The position numbers and the translations under genes were made by a program. From G965233625 sp965233625 (lineage in GTDB: Bacteria; Planctomycetota; Planctomycetia; Pirellulales; Pirellulaceae), in NCBI GenBank assembly GCA_965233625.1, contig OZ247499.1, positions 2,790,001-2,854,000 of the forward strand: a DNA stretch of 64,000 nucleotides. The letters are read 5' to 3'. The notes beneath the pieces were generated by a model. The model was not told the origin of the DNA. It did not search any database and was given only the letters and a program-made list of their open reading frames with translations. Positions 36,207 to 45,171 of the stretch are shown one piece after another. Numbering within the stretch: position 1 is the stretch's first letter; the number at the start of each line of letters is the position of its first letter.

Positions 36207-37916
36207 CTACTGCGCATCTTCCGCGCTGGTGTCTTCCAGGCGGATGAGCAGCCAGTTTTCAACACGCTCGCCGCCGAAGTGGACGAGCAGTGGGACGTCG
36301 TCCTGGGTCAGGTTGTAGAGACCGGTTTCGATGATGACCTTGTCCGATTCGCCGACACGCATGGCGACGCGTTGGGTTTCTTTATCGACTTTGCCTTGGA
36401 TCGAGGTGGCCTGATCGGTGGCGGTGTCGTAGACCGTGCCGCTGACGATGCCGGCTTTGTTGACCGCCAGTTGGACGACCCGGTTAGGCTCGACATCTTT
36501 CTGGTCGGAGCTGACCGCGAAAGTGCCCAGCGGCATCCACTCAGCCTCTTTCGCTTCCGCCTCGGTGGCTGGTGGCGGTACAGTGGCAAGTTCGGCAGCG
36601 GACTGGGCGAATTCGTCACCCGTGGCGACGGCGGCGCCATTGATGTAGACGCTGTTGTCCTGGTAGACGACATTGCCACCGGCGCCATAGTCGTAGTAGA
36701 TGGGCTGCGACCAGGCGGCTGCGGAGGCCCAACCGAACCAGGAAACGCAGTTCGCATAAACGGGCCTTCGCCACCAGTACGACCATGAATATCTGGCAAA
36801 GCCATAGCCATAGTGCCAACCGCACCAGCGGTGACGATGCGAGCCCCACCACGACGCGGTGAACCAGTTGCCGTGGCGGTGGTAGTGGGACCATCTGCCA
36901 CGGACATTGTTGCCCCAGCCGCGCCAGTAGGCCGGCCGCGCGGGATAGCGGGTGCTCCAGTTTCTCATGCCGTTGAGCTGGCCGCTCCAGGTGTTATTGA
37001 TGCGCGCCATCGACGTGCGGTTCATATTCACCCAGCTAGGTTTGTTATTGATGACCGTGTTCCGGCCCGCATTAATCTTCCCGATGTTGATGTTGGTGTT
37101 TCCGCGCCCGGCATTGAAGTTTCCATTGCCGATGTTGCCGTTTCCGATGTTGCCAATGTTGCCGTTGCCGATATTGGGCCGCTGCACGGGATTGGTCAGA
37201 CCGGGTCTGCGATCAGGAGTTCCAGGGCGAACCGGCTGCGGGCGGGCGATTGGCTTATCCATGCCCAGGAAACCGCCCAGATCTCCGGCGTTTGGCCTGT
37301 TGCCTGGCAACGTACTCGGGCGACCCGCTGGCGGGTTGATTGAAGGACGCGAAGGATTCGAACCGCCCAAGCTGGGAAAACTTGGCCGCGTTGACGGCAG
37401 ATTGCCGCCGCCGGGTCTATCCGGGCGGGCGGGCAAGGTCGTTGGTGGTTTTCCGATGCCGGGTTTGTCCGGCCGGGCGGGCAAGGTACTCGGACCGGAT
37501 GGGAACAACGGTTTCGGCGGTGAGATATTAGGCCGTTCGAAGCCAGGCGCCGAGGGACGCGTGGAGCCAGGCAACGACGGTCTGCTCATATTCGGCGGGT
37601 TTACCGGGCGGCTGAAATTAGGTGGACTGACGCTTGGCCGGCTGACACTCGGACGGCTGACGCTGGGACGGCTCGTGTTAGGTAATGAAGGCCGGCTTCC
37701 GCCCAGACCAGGCGCACTGGGACGGACGGCTGGACGCGCCGTTGGCATGCTTCTACCGCCCATGCTGCGTCCACCACCGCCACCAAGGCTACGTCCACCG
37801 CCACCGATACTGCGACCGCCACCACCGCGGAAGCCGCCAGCATCAGCCTCGCTGTAGAGCAGCAGGGGCGCCGACACGAACATGGCAATCAGAATTGCGT
37901 GTTTTTTGTAGGACAT
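36207..37916 (-). CDS. Cell-surface low-complexity protein
   Basis: 569 residues, with AGGAAGGAAA before the ATG and a signal peptide (HAILIAMFVSAPLLLYSEADA, cleavage near residue 26). It has three parts. Residues 27-290 are Gly/Arg/Ser and then Pro/Arg/Ser repeats (SRPSV, GGGGRS, ARPDRPG) and an Asn-Ile-Gly-Asn run. Residues 300-420 are strikingly Trp/Arg/Tyr/His-rich (WGSHRHRWCGWHYGYGF). Residues 440-569 are a compact beta-rich module. Similar planctomycete proteins have been labelled putative surface or mu-protocadherin-like; function is unknown. It lies 29 bases after the SnoaL-like gene, so likely co-transcribed. Confidence 0.75.
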   Translation of the reverse strand: MSYKKHAILIAMFVSAPLLLYSEADAGGFRGGGGRSIGGGGRSLGGGGGRSMGGRSMPTARPAVRPSAPGLGGSRPSLPNTSRPSVSRPSVSRPSVSPPNFSRPVNPPNMSRPSLPGSTRPSAPGFERPNISPPKPLFPSGPSTLPARPDKPGIGKPPTTLPARPDRPGGGNLPSTRPSFPSLGGSNPSRPSINPPAGRPSTLPGNRPNAGDLGGFLGMDKPIARPQPVRPGTPDRRPGLTNPVQRPNIGNGNIGNIGNGNIGNGNFNAGRGNTNINIGKINAGRNTVINNKPSWVNMNRTSMARINNTWSGQLNGMRNWSTRYPARPAYWRGWGNNVRGRWSHYHRHGNWFTASWWGSHRHRWCGWHYGYGFARYSWSYWWRRPVYANCVSWFGWASAAAWSQPIYYDYGAGGNVVYQDNSVYINGAAVATGDEFAQSAAELATVPPPATEAEAKEAEWMPLGTFAVSSDQKDVEPNRVVQLAVNKAGIVSGTVYDTATDQATSIQGKVDKETQRVAMRVGESDKVIIETGLYNLTQDDVPLLVHFGGERVENWLLIRLEDTSAEDAQ

Positions 37917-37945
37917 TTTGTTTTCCTTCCTGATGTTCGTGACAG

Positions 37946-38869
37946 CTATTCCGAGTCGGTTCCGGCAGCGGATGCGGTGTTTTCTTCCGGCTGACGGACG
38001 ACGTTCACGGCTGGCCGGTTGGGCTGGGGGGCGCCTTCGATAGCATGCCCGATCAGCTGCATTTTCAAAGCGTCTTTGCCCTGTGGTGTAAGCACGTAAG
38101 TGCCCGAAGCAGCGCGACCGTCAGCCAGCGTCTGCGTTGATTTCACCAGCCAGTCCGCGCCGCTCCTGGACCAGATGCCATCACCGAACGAGCCGTCCGA
38201 GTTGAACGACCAGGAACGGATTTCCCGCGCGCGTGGATCCCAGCCAATCACCTGCGTCCCTTCGCGAAGCACTTCGCCCTTCGTCTTGGCGACGTAGTTC
38301 CGCAGAAGAAACGCTCCGCTGGCGCTGCGTTTGAAGCTGGTTTCGACCTCAATGTCGCCACCATTATCGACCCAGGTTCCCACCAGCCACTCAAGTTCCC
38401 GCAGTGCATCCCCAGGAGCCTGCGGTTGTGGCAGGGCGGACTCTTCAATGGAATCAATCACCCACGACTTATCACGCTGCACCAGGATGGCAGTGTAGGC
38501 AGAACGCGCTGGCGTGCTATCAGGCTTGCTCAACACCGTCGTGCCTTGGACCTGGGCAACGGCGGGCGTGATGAAACGCACGCTGTCTACGGACCCTGCA
38601 AGACGGCTCTTCGGGTTTGCCTTGAAGCTCGCTGTGATGTCAGCCAGAAACGCTTTGCGGCCCTCAACCTTCTCGCCGGTTTCGCGGTCGGTGTAGGTAC
38701 CCGCCGGCTGCCAGATCTCGCCAATCTGTGACACATCCTTGTCATTAAACGCCTGCACATACTTCGCAATCGCCCCTCGCACCGCGGCCTCGTCCGCCCG
38801 CGCCGGTCCGGCAGCAAAGCACAAGGCGAATGAGAAAAGGCAGATAGCACCTACGTTCGTCAATTTCAT
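37946..38869 (-). CDS. Exported SnoaL/DUF4440-like protein
   Basis: 307 residues from ATG 38869 (the frame opens at 38926), with a signal peptide (MKLTNVGAICLFSFALCFAAGPARA). Residues 27-145 resemble the NTF2-like/SnoaL fold (AAVRGAIAKYVQAFNDKDVSQIGEIWQPAGTYTD), used for small-molecule binding or enzymes. Residues 160-275 form a second, beta-rich part with LEWLVGTWVDNGG, SASGAFLLRNYVAK and VIGWDPRAREIRSWSFNSDGSFGDGIW, a DUF1579-like pattern. It probably acts in the periplasm. First gene of a pair with the surface protein. Confidence 0.75.
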   Translation of the reverse strand: MKLTNVGAICLFSFALCFAAGPARADEAAVRGAIAKYVQAFNDKDVSQIGEIWQPAGTYTDRETGEKVEGRKAFLADITASFKANPKSRLAGSVDSVRFITPAVAQVQGTTVLSKPDSTPARSAYTAILVQRDKSWVIDSIEESALPQPQAPGDALRELEWLVGTWVDNGGDIEVETSFKRSASGAFLLRNYVAKTKGEVLREGTQVIGWDPRAREIRSWSFNSDGSFGDGIWSRSGADWLVKSTQTLADGRAASGTYVLTPQGKDALKMQLIGHAIEGAPQPNRPAVNVVRQPEENTASAAGTDSE

Positions 38870-39031
38870 AGTGGTAACCCGGCAACGTTTTTTCGAACAA
38901 GCGACAACGTGATTCACGCAGCGCATTCTAACTCCTCCGCGCAGATTTGCGGAGAATTTTTTGCGCGGAATCAGACACGCGCGCCGTCGCAGTGCGGTTC
39001 AGATGGAAGTAACTCTTGAATACCGGGGCAC

Positions 39032-40336
39032 TTAACCAAGCGTCGGTATTCTCACCAGAATGGTTTCCCGTAGCCACGTTGAGAATGCGGTGGCCCAGGC
39101 TGCGTCGAAGCCCAGCGCGATGACGTAGATGGCGAAGCTGGTGTAGATCAGTAGCAGCAGGATGGCTTTGCCGCGTTTCATCTGCACGCAGCGGACGCCG
39201 TCGGCGCCGGTGGTGCGTTTGCCAACGTAGTAGACCAGGAAGCCTGCAATGGTCAGGATCAGCAGGATGAAGCGGAGTTCGGCGCTTTGATGTGCGACCT
39301 CTTCGCCCATCGTAATCGGCTTCTGGAAGATCAGCGTGTAGAGGAAAAGCGGGAAGCCCAGCGCGAAGCAGACGTCGAAGATGTTACTGCCCAGAGCGTT
39401 GGCCACTGCATCGTCGTAATCACCATCGCGGGCATCGCGGATTGAGATGACTGTGTCGGGAACACTGGTTGCCATCGAGGCGAAGATCACGGCCACGAAG
39501 ATCACCGGCATGCCCAGTCCTGGCGGTGTTTCCAGATAGCCGAACAGCAGGTGCGGATGCTCGGCGCCGGAGCCAAGCCATTCGCAGCCCTCTACCAGCA
39601 GCCAGCAGGCAACGCCTATTACCGCCGTTGAAGCGGCCAGCAGCGGCCAGCCATTCCACGTTTCATCCTTCATCTTCTGCTTGGCGTGTTCAGTGACGAA
39701 CATGCCTTCGAGGTCCAGCAGCGGGCCCAGCGAAAGCCAGTAGAAGATTTTCGCAATGGGGCCGAGTGGTTCTTCTTCTTCCTCTTCTTCTTCATCCTCG
39801 GGAATGCTCTCGGCGATGCGTTCGCCGCGTTTCATCGAGAGCACCATGAACAGGAAGTACGAGATGTACAGCCCCATCAAGATCAGCCCGTGCCACCAGT
39901 CCAGCGTGGTGCCGTTGATGAAGAAGATCAAAGCCAGTTCGCAGAAGATCAGCGATAAGCCGTCACGCAGCACCACCTTGGAGGAGACGTTTACGGACGT
40001 AACTTTCACGCCCATCACCGTCACACCGACGACCGAAAGAATGCACGCTGCCGGAATGATCATGCCGTTAAACAGCGCGCTGCCGGTCGTGGTGCCGATG
40101 CCAACGGAGAACGCATCTTCATTCGCAGCGCCGGTTTCGTCCGCAATGACAAACAGCGCGATTAGCGTGGTGAGAAGTTCAGGCAGCGAGCTGGAAATCG
40201 CATTGATTGTCCCGCCGCGCACGCCTTCAGAAAGATTCCGCCCGATATACTCCGACGCCACTTCAAATCCATCGCACGCCCGCCAGATGATTAGGCAGCA
40301 GAAGAAGATCAGCAGCAACGATAAAACAATTCCCAC
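39032..40336 (-). CDS. Sodium/calcium exchanger family protein
   Basis: 434 residues with about ten membrane segments. The two alpha repeats of the CaCA superfamily are visible: GGTINAISSSLPELLTTLIAL near residue 42-62 and FASMATSVPDTVISIRDAR with ANALGSNIFDVCFALGFP near residue 290-330. These carry the ion-binding acidic and Ser/Asn residues. Between them lies a cytoplasmic loop with an uninterrupted run of Glu (EDEEEEEEEE), which may sense calcium or other cations. It likely exchanges Ca2+ for Na+ or H+ across the inner membrane. Monocistronic. Confidence 0.85.
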   Translation of the reverse strand: MGIVLSLLLIFFCCLIIWRACDGFEVASEYIGRNLSEGVRGGTINAISSSLPELLTTLIALFVIADETGAANEDAFSVGIGTTTGSALFNGMIIPAACILSVVGVTVMGVKVTSVNVSSKVVLRDGLSLIFCELALIFFINGTTLDWWHGLILMGLYISYFLFMVLSMKRGERIAESIPEDEEEEEEEEPLGPIAKIFYWLSLGPLLDLEGMFVTEHAKQKMKDETWNGWPLLAASTAVIGVACWLLVEGCEWLGSGAEHPHLLFGYLETPPGLGMPVIFVAVIFASMATSVPDTVISIRDARDGDYDDAVANALGSNIFDVCFALGFPLFLYTLIFQKPITMGEEVAHQSAELRFILLILTIAGFLVYYVGKRTTGADGVRCVQMKRGKAILLLLIYTSFAIYVIALGFDAAWATAFSTWLRETILVRIPTLG

Positions 40337-40475
40337 AGCAGACCCACCAGCTTGTTAACGTCGTCCCGAACTATATATTCCCCGCAAGACAAAAAGTGTA
40401 CTGCAGAACAAGCAAACTTACGAGGTAGCCGGGGTGCAGATACGATACTGGAACCTTCTCCTGGCGCCACATCTC

Positions 40476-40514
40476 GTCCCCTCGCCCCTCCGGGGAGAGG
40501 TTAGGGTGAGGGGG
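40476..40514. repeat. Dispersed 39-base repeat, copy 1
   Basis: GTCCCCTCGCCCCTCCGGGG followed by AGAGGTTAGGGTGAGGGGG. A near-identical inverted copy lies at 50116-50155. The internal CCCCTCCGGGG can fold. This type of sequence translates as PSPLRGEG in one frame and is widely scattered in some bacterial genomes. Confidence 0.8.
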
Positions 40515-40713
40515 TTCAGAATCCGTCTCTTATCAACGCTTTGCGGAGCGTGAACCGAACGGACAAAAGCTTCTTGTTGCTTCTTGGAAGTAGCAAGCGG
40601 GCGCCCCATCATCTGGCCTTCGGCCTGTCTTCTCCCCAGAGGGCATTGGTATCTACACAAGTCGAAACCTGGATAAGGTGAAGTAGCTTGAGAGCTTTAT
40701 TCGAAGGACGGAA

Positions 40714-40857
40714 CACTAACCCGAAGCGCAAGCGAGGGGCGTCCCGCGCTGAGCAGAAATGGCCCGTCAGGAAAACTCTTGATTCGAAGCTAGTCCGCCA
40801 AAACGCCTTGTTTTAAGCACTCAATCAACCGCCCCTCGCTTGCGCTTCGGGTTAATG
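40714..40857. repeat. MITE-like palindromic element, copy B
   Basis: 144 bases with terminal inverted repeats at 40714-40741 (CACTAACCCGAAGCGCAAGC...) and 40830-40857. The ends match copies A, C and D; the interior keeps the AAAAC...GTTTT core, but is otherwise the most diverged copy. Confidence 0.75.
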
Positions 40858-40976
40858 TGCGCGAGCAAAAAACTTCTGTAGATACCAATGCCCAGAGGGG
40901 CGAAGAGGGATGATGTTGTTGCCACAACATAATATCCGCACCCAGGTAGCCGCCGGGACCGGGTGCGGCACAGCCC

Positions 40977-41651
40977 TTACTGGGCGATGGCGGTAAGCAG
41001 TTGTTGCAGGTTGTGCAGGACGGCGGTGGGTTGGGCTGCTTCGAGTTGCTGCTGCGTCTGGGCGCCGGTGGTGATGCCGAAGGTGCTGCCGCAGCCGGCG
41101 TTCTTTCCCTCTTCAATGTCGATCTGCGAATCGCCGATTTTCGCCACTTCGGCAGGTGATTCGACGCCGGTGAGTTGCATGGCTTTGCGGATCATATCCG
41201 GCGCGGGGCGGCCGTTCTCAACATCGCTGGCGGTGACCAGACCATCGATATCCTTGCCGGTTTCCCAGCCGATTTTCTGCACCAGGTTCTCCGCCGTCGC
41301 CCGGTCGTAGCCGGTGTTCAGCACCACCTTCACGCCCTGCTGGTGCAGCGCTGCGAACAACTCTGTGGCGCCCGGTTGCTCTTGGACGTTTAGCTCCGCG
41401 TACGCTGCGGCCAGTTGCTGTTTAAACTCTGCGAAGATGGTCTGCACTTCTTCCGGCGCATGCGTCTGGCCGTCTAAAGCGAGGACATCGGCGATGGCCT
41501 GCGACTTTTCTTTACCGGCGCCGGCGGCTTGCACCTGCTCTTGCGTAAAAGAATAGCCCGCGGCGTTGATGGCCTTGCGGACGGTTTTGTAGACGACATT
41601 ATCTTCGTCCACGGTGGTGCCAGCCATGTCGAACACGACAAGTTTAATCAT
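40977..41651 (-). CDS. Phosphonatase-like HAD hydrolase
   Basis: 224 residues from ATG 41651. HAD motif I is VFDMAGTTVDE (Asp8), with Ala where most HAD phosphatases have the second Asp, as in phosphonoacetaldehyde hydrolase; motif II is in VVLNTGYDR and motif III/IV in GRPAPDMIRKAMQLTG and KIGDSQIDIEEGKNAG. This matches the phosphonatase-like family (TIGR03351) seen next to a particular FAD oxidoreductase, as here. It probably cleaves a C-P or phosphate-ester bond in a phosphonate route. The ATG overlaps the upstream FAD gene by 8 bases. Confidence 0.88.
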   Translation of the reverse strand: MIKLVVFDMAGTTVDEDNVVYKTVRKAINAAGYSFTQEQVQAAGAGKEKSQAIADVLALDGQTHAPEEVQTIFAEFKQQLAAAYAELNVQEQPGATELFAALHQQGVKVVLNTGYDRATAENLVQKIGWETGKDIDGLVTASDVENGRPAPDMIRKAMQLTGVESPAEVAKIGDSQIDIEEGKNAGCGSTFGITTGAQTQQQLEAAQPTAVLHNLQQLLTAIAQ

Positions 41652-42807
41652 GATAAATCTCTGCAAGATGCTGTGCGGCGAAACCGGCGCTGCTGGTCAT
41701 TCCTTTGCCGCCGATGCCTGTCACAATGTGAAGGTTTTCATCCACCGTGCGGGTGAAGATGCCCGACGGGTGCGATGTCTGTGAATACACGCCGCACCAC
41801 GCGGTTTCGATCTGCCAGTGCGGGAGGTCAAAGATCTTCTGACCCTCGTGAATAAAGTGCTCGTTGATATCGCTACGGATATCGAAGCCGAGACTGCCAC
41901 TTGCGGCCGCCGGTGCGTATTCGTGCGAGTCGCCCAGAATCACGCCGCCATCGGCTTCCTGTTTGAACAGAATGTGCACGCCCCACAGCTTGTTGAAATC
42001 GCCGGATGGTTCGCGGGCTTTGATCTCGTTCCAGCTTGCGCATTGCGAAAACGATTCGTACCGCCGGATCGAAAGCCCCGTCAGGATGTTGCCCGGCAGC
42101 GGCGTAGCGACGGGCTTCAGGCGCAGCATCTGCAGCTTGACGGTGGTTAAATCACTTTCGTGGAATAACTGTGGCAACAGCGTCTGAAATTCGCTGCCGT
42201 TACACAGCACGGCTTTCTCTGCGGTATAGGTTTCGCCGCTGGTGGTAGTTGCGGTCACGCCCGTGCGGCTGCTTTCTAATTCGCGGACGCCGGTTTGAAA
42301 GTGGCTTGTCAGACCCATCTGCTGTTGCAGGTAACCGTGCAGCTGATGAATCATCTGCCGGGGATTGACGGAAACTTCCTGCGGAAAGTACAGCCCGCCG
42401 CGGCAATAGTCTTCGCGCAACTGCGGATAACGCTGGCGGCATTGCTGCGCCGTCCATAGCTCCGAAGGATAATCTTCCGCGTGGTTGATGGCGTGCAGTT
42501 CTTCTAGCAGCGTCAGTTCTTCTTCGTCTGAGGCCAGGTAGATGCTGCCTTGCTGCCGCAGGCTGATATCGCACTGTTGTTGAATTTCGTTGTAGATGCG
42601 TAGGCTTTCCCGCCCCAGCTTCTGCCAGTCACGCGTCATGCCCGAAGGCACGACCTGTCCGAAGTTGCGCACCGTGGCGCCTTGCGGTGCGGCGTCGCGT
42701 TCCAGCAGGATGACTTTCAATCCGCGGCGGCAGGCATGATAGGCGTGAAAGGCGCCAAGAACACCTCCACCAATCACTAGCAGGTCCGCATGCTTAGGGG
42801 TTGTCAA
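41644..42807 (-). CDS. FAD-dependent oxidoreductase of the phosphonatase-linked type
   Basis: 387 residues, DAO/GlpD-like fold. The FAD-binding GGGVLGAFHAYHACRRGLKVILLERD is at residues 12-37. PQGATVRNFGQVVPSG and the C-terminal TGIGGKGMTSSAGFAAQHLAE match the family TIGR03364, which is noted for sitting beside phosphonatase-like HAD hydrolases. It probably oxidises an amino or N-methylamino group of an aminophosphonate; substrate is an inference. It is the middle gene of a leftward set: transporter, oxidase, hydrolase. Confidence 0.87.
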   Translation of the reverse strand: MTTPKHADLLVIGGGVLGAFHAYHACRRGLKVILLERDAAPQGATVRNFGQVVPSGMTRDWQKLGRESLRIYNEIQQQCDISLRQQGSIYLASDEEELTLLEELHAINHAEDYPSELWTAQQCRQRYPQLREDYCRGGLYFPQEVSVNPRQMIHQLHGYLQQQMGLTSHFQTGVRELESSRTGVTATTTSGETYTAEKAVLCNGSEFQTLLPQLFHESDLTTVKLQMLRLKPVATPLPGNILTGLSIRRYESFSQCASWNEIKAREPSGDFNKLWGVHILFKQEADGGVILGDSHEYAPAAASGSLGFDIRSDINEHFIHEGQKIFDLPHWQIETAWCGVYSQTSHPSGIFTRTVDENLHIVTGIGGKGMTSSAGFAAQHLAEIYHD

Positions 42808-42827
42808 AACAGAGTTCTTTCAGCGTC

Positions 42828-44147
42828 TTAGGATTCAGCCTTCACGGCCGCATTGGGCACGGCGGCGCCGGGTCTGGGAAGTGTGCGGAAGTAATGCAGC
42901 GACAACAGCGTGACGATGACGGTCGAAACCACCGCCACGCCCAGCGAGACCCAGACGAGCAGTTCCAGGAAGTTGATTCCGCCGGTCGCCGTGTTGCGGA
43001 AGATCAGCATGCCAACATACCCCAGGTAACCCAGCGCGTCTGCCAGATACATCAGGTAGCCAATATTTCCCGGTTCGCGGAACGATGCAATGAGCCGTTC
43101 AAACACGGTGGTATGAAACGCCACGTAAGGGATGTACATGCCCAGGCCCAGCAGCACCATGAACATCATGGGCGAAAGCGCATCGTTCCAGTGCCCCAGC
43201 AGCGTGCCCAGCACCAGCAGGAAACCGCCGCCGATCAGCCCGATCGAAAGCAGAAAGGCCCGCCGGTTGTTGCGTTCGAAGATCGCCAACGCGTTGATGG
43301 CGACCACACCCAGCATGACCCACGTTTCCGACCAGGCAAACACAGACGGCTCGTCCGAAACGCCCATCCCCTGCCAGATTTCCACGGCGAAATCGTCACG
43401 CAGGCTGCGGACAATCGTCAGCAAGACGTAAATGGCAAGCAGGCCGCACAACCCCAACGCGTGCCGCCGGAAGAACGCCCTGCGCTGAACACCGCTCATC
43501 GGTGTGCGTTTGGTTCGTAAATGTTCGTCCTCTGCCGAAGGCGGCGGAATCTGCGCGAGCATCCAGACAAACAGCAGCAGCGGCAGCACAAAGATCAGCC
43601 CCGTGGCAAATGGCATCCAGAATTCGCCAACGCCATACACATCCAGCAGCGTCTTACCCGTCGACTTCACCACGCCGCTGGCCAGGATAAAGCTGGCGCA
43701 TAACGCGGCCGACAAACTCTCCGTGACTTTCCGGCCTTCCAGAAATCCAAGCACCAGCCCGAACACCATGCCCAGCGGCAACCCGTTGATAAACAACCAC
43801 ACAAAGCCCCATGCCGGCGGGGAAATGGCGAACATCAGCAACGCGGCTTCCGCCACAGCGATCAGCCCCAGAATGGTCACCGCGCGATAGCGGGCGGGCA
43901 TCTCAGAAACCACTTTGATGCCAATGAATTTCGACAGCGTATAACCGCTGACCTGCGCCGCAACGAGCACCGTCTTCAAGCCAATGCCAAACAGCACATC
44001 GTCTTCAAACGTCGCCGCACTAAACGGCTTGCGGAACGCATACATGCAGAAGTAAGTGCCAAACGCCGCCACCATGCAATACAAAGAAAATGGCACAGGC
44101 CCCGCAGCAGCTAGACGCCTGCTGATGAAACTGGGTGAGTTGTGCAT
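42828..44147 (-). CDS. DUF5690 / MFS-like transporter
   Basis: 439 residues with about twelve hydrophobic segments and the major-facilitator look (CMYAFRKPFSAATF near residue 35, LPLGMVFGLVLGFLEGRK near residue 130, a long central cytoplasmic loop with DEHLRTKRTPMSG). This matches the DUF5690 family, which has no proven substrate. It lies 20 bases upstream of the FAD oxidase, so it probably imports the substrate of the oxidase and hydrolase. First gene of the three. Confidence 0.8.
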   Translation of the reverse strand: MHNSPSFISRRLAAAGPVPFSLYCMVAAFGTYFCMYAFRKPFSAATFEDDVLFGIGLKTVLVAAQVSGYTLSKFIGIKVVSEMPARYRAVTILGLIAVAEAALLMFAISPPAWGFVWLFINGLPLGMVFGLVLGFLEGRKVTESLSAALCASFILASGVVKSTGKTLLDVYGVGEFWMPFATGLIFVLPLLLFVWMLAQIPPPSAEDEHLRTKRTPMSGVQRRAFFRRHALGLCGLLAIYVLLTIVRSLRDDFAVEIWQGMGVSDEPSVFAWSETWVMLGVVAINALAIFERNNRRAFLLSIGLIGGGFLLVLGTLLGHWNDALSPMMFMVLLGLGMYIPYVAFHTTVFERLIASFREPGNIGYLMYLADALGYLGYVGMLIFRNTATGGINFLELLVWVSLGVAVVSTVIVTLLSLHYFRTLPRPGAAVPNAAVKAES

Positions 44148-44346
44148 GCGATGAATCTCCGATGCCGGCTGAAAGCAACGCGTGGATTCTCAGTCACATT
44201 TGTTGCCCCGTCAACGCCTTCACGCAAACTTCATCACAGCCACGAAACAGCTGGCGCCTTCTTAAAACGCGGGATTGGCAGTATACTCACGCGTTGTAAT
44301 CTATCGCTACAGGATCCCCAGAAAGAACGGTAACGAGGCATCTGAC

Positions 44347-44592
44347 ATGGCGCCGGAAAAACCGCAGGTCGAGAACCATCGCTGGGAATCTAACCGCTGG
44401 GAGTCCGTTTCCGAGGATATGGCTGAGGTTTTGCGGCAGAAAACAGGAGCTGAGCGGCTGGCCGTAACTTTCAAAATGTGGCAGTCAGCCCGAATGTTGG
44501 TCGCAAGTGCTGTGAGACAACAGTATCCAGATTGGCCAGACCATCAGAGACAGGCGGAAATCGCCCGGAGGATGTCTCATGGAGCAGTTTGA
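44347..44592 (+). CDS. Small protein paired with a nucleotidyltransferase
   Basis: 81 residues from ATG 44347. The composition is polar, with a conserved-looking C-terminal half (RLAVTFKMWQSARMLVASAVRQQYPDWPDHQRQAEIARRMSHG) that is mostly helical. Similar small proteins precede minimal nucleotidyltransferases in many bacteria. Its end overlaps the next gene by 14 bases, a sign of tight coupling. Possibly the antidote or partner of a toxin-like pair; no direct proof. Confidence 0.65.
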   Translation: MAPEKPQVENHRWESNRWESVSEDMAEVLRQKTGAERLAVTFKMWQSARMLVASAVRQQYPDWPDHQRQAEIARRMSHGAV

Positions 44593-45169
44593 GCTGCTCA
44601 CCTATCTGGTCACAGTCTTTGACAGACTCGACCTGGACTATTTCATCGCCGGATCGATTGCGACAAGCTTTTACGGAGAACCAAGGTTTACCAACGACAT
44701 TGACGTCATCGTAGTATTAGTGGACTCCGACGTGGAAAGTTTTTGTGAGGCTTTCCCTTCCGAAGAGTTTTACTTATCCCAACCAGCAGTTACGTCTGCG
44801 GTGCAAAAGAAACAGTCATTCAACATTTTACAGCCCAAAACGGGGCTCAAGGTGGATGTCTTCGTATACGACGACTCTCCGCTAGAAAAAAGTAGGTTGG
44901 AGCGGCGAGTCCAGAAAGAACTGGCAGACGGGTTGAATGCCTGGTTGGCCTGTCCAGAGGATACGATCTTAAAGAAGCTTTGCTATTTTGCGGAAGGAAA
45001 TTCCGACAAGCACGTGAGAGACATTCTGGGCGTGCTGAAGATCCAGCAGGAAACGATTGATATCACCTATTTAAGCTATTGGGCAAATCAGCTTGGACTG
45101 GCTGATTTATGGCGAGACTTGATGGCCCGCAACGACGCCAGACGCACTGGCACAGAGGATAAGAGCTGA
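44579..45169 (+). CDS. Nucleotidyltransferase-fold protein
   Basis: 196 residues. The nucleotidyltransferase motif appears as YFIAGSIATSFYGEPRFTNDIDVIVV, with GS then D-x-D (residues ~22-45) and a later acidic DVFVYDD. The rest is helical (ACPEDTILKKLCYFAEGNSDKHVRDILGVL), as in AbiEii- and DUF6036-like proteins. It could AMPylate or otherwise modify a target, or be part of a toxin-antitoxin pair with the overlapping upstream gene. It ends 2 bases before rimO, so it may be read through into it. Codon usage is AT-richer than its neighbours, which hints at transfer. Confidence 0.8.
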   Translation: MEQFELLTYLVTVFDRLDLDYFIAGSIATSFYGEPRFTNDIDVIVVLVDSDVESFCEAFPSEEFYLSQPAVTSAVQKKQSFNILQPKTGLKVDVFVYDDSPLEKSRLERRVQKELADGLNAWLACPEDTILKKLCYFAEGNSDKHVRDILGVLKIQQETIDITYLSYWANQLGLADLWRDLMARNDARRTGTEDKS

Positions 45170-45171
45170 AC

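Larger units (their letters stand above)
40337..40976. other. Repeat-filled intergenic region
   Basis: 640 bases with no gene. It holds a 39-base repeat at 40476-40514, a 17-base inverted repeat at 40641-40657 and 40877-40893, and, between those arms, a MITE-like element at 40714-40857. Confidence 0.7.

Noticed and set aside
37340..37370. GGATTCGAACC, a T-arm-like word suggesting tRNA
   Set aside because: It lies within the Pro/Arg-rich coding repeats of the surface protein, and no anticodon or acceptor stem can be drawn.
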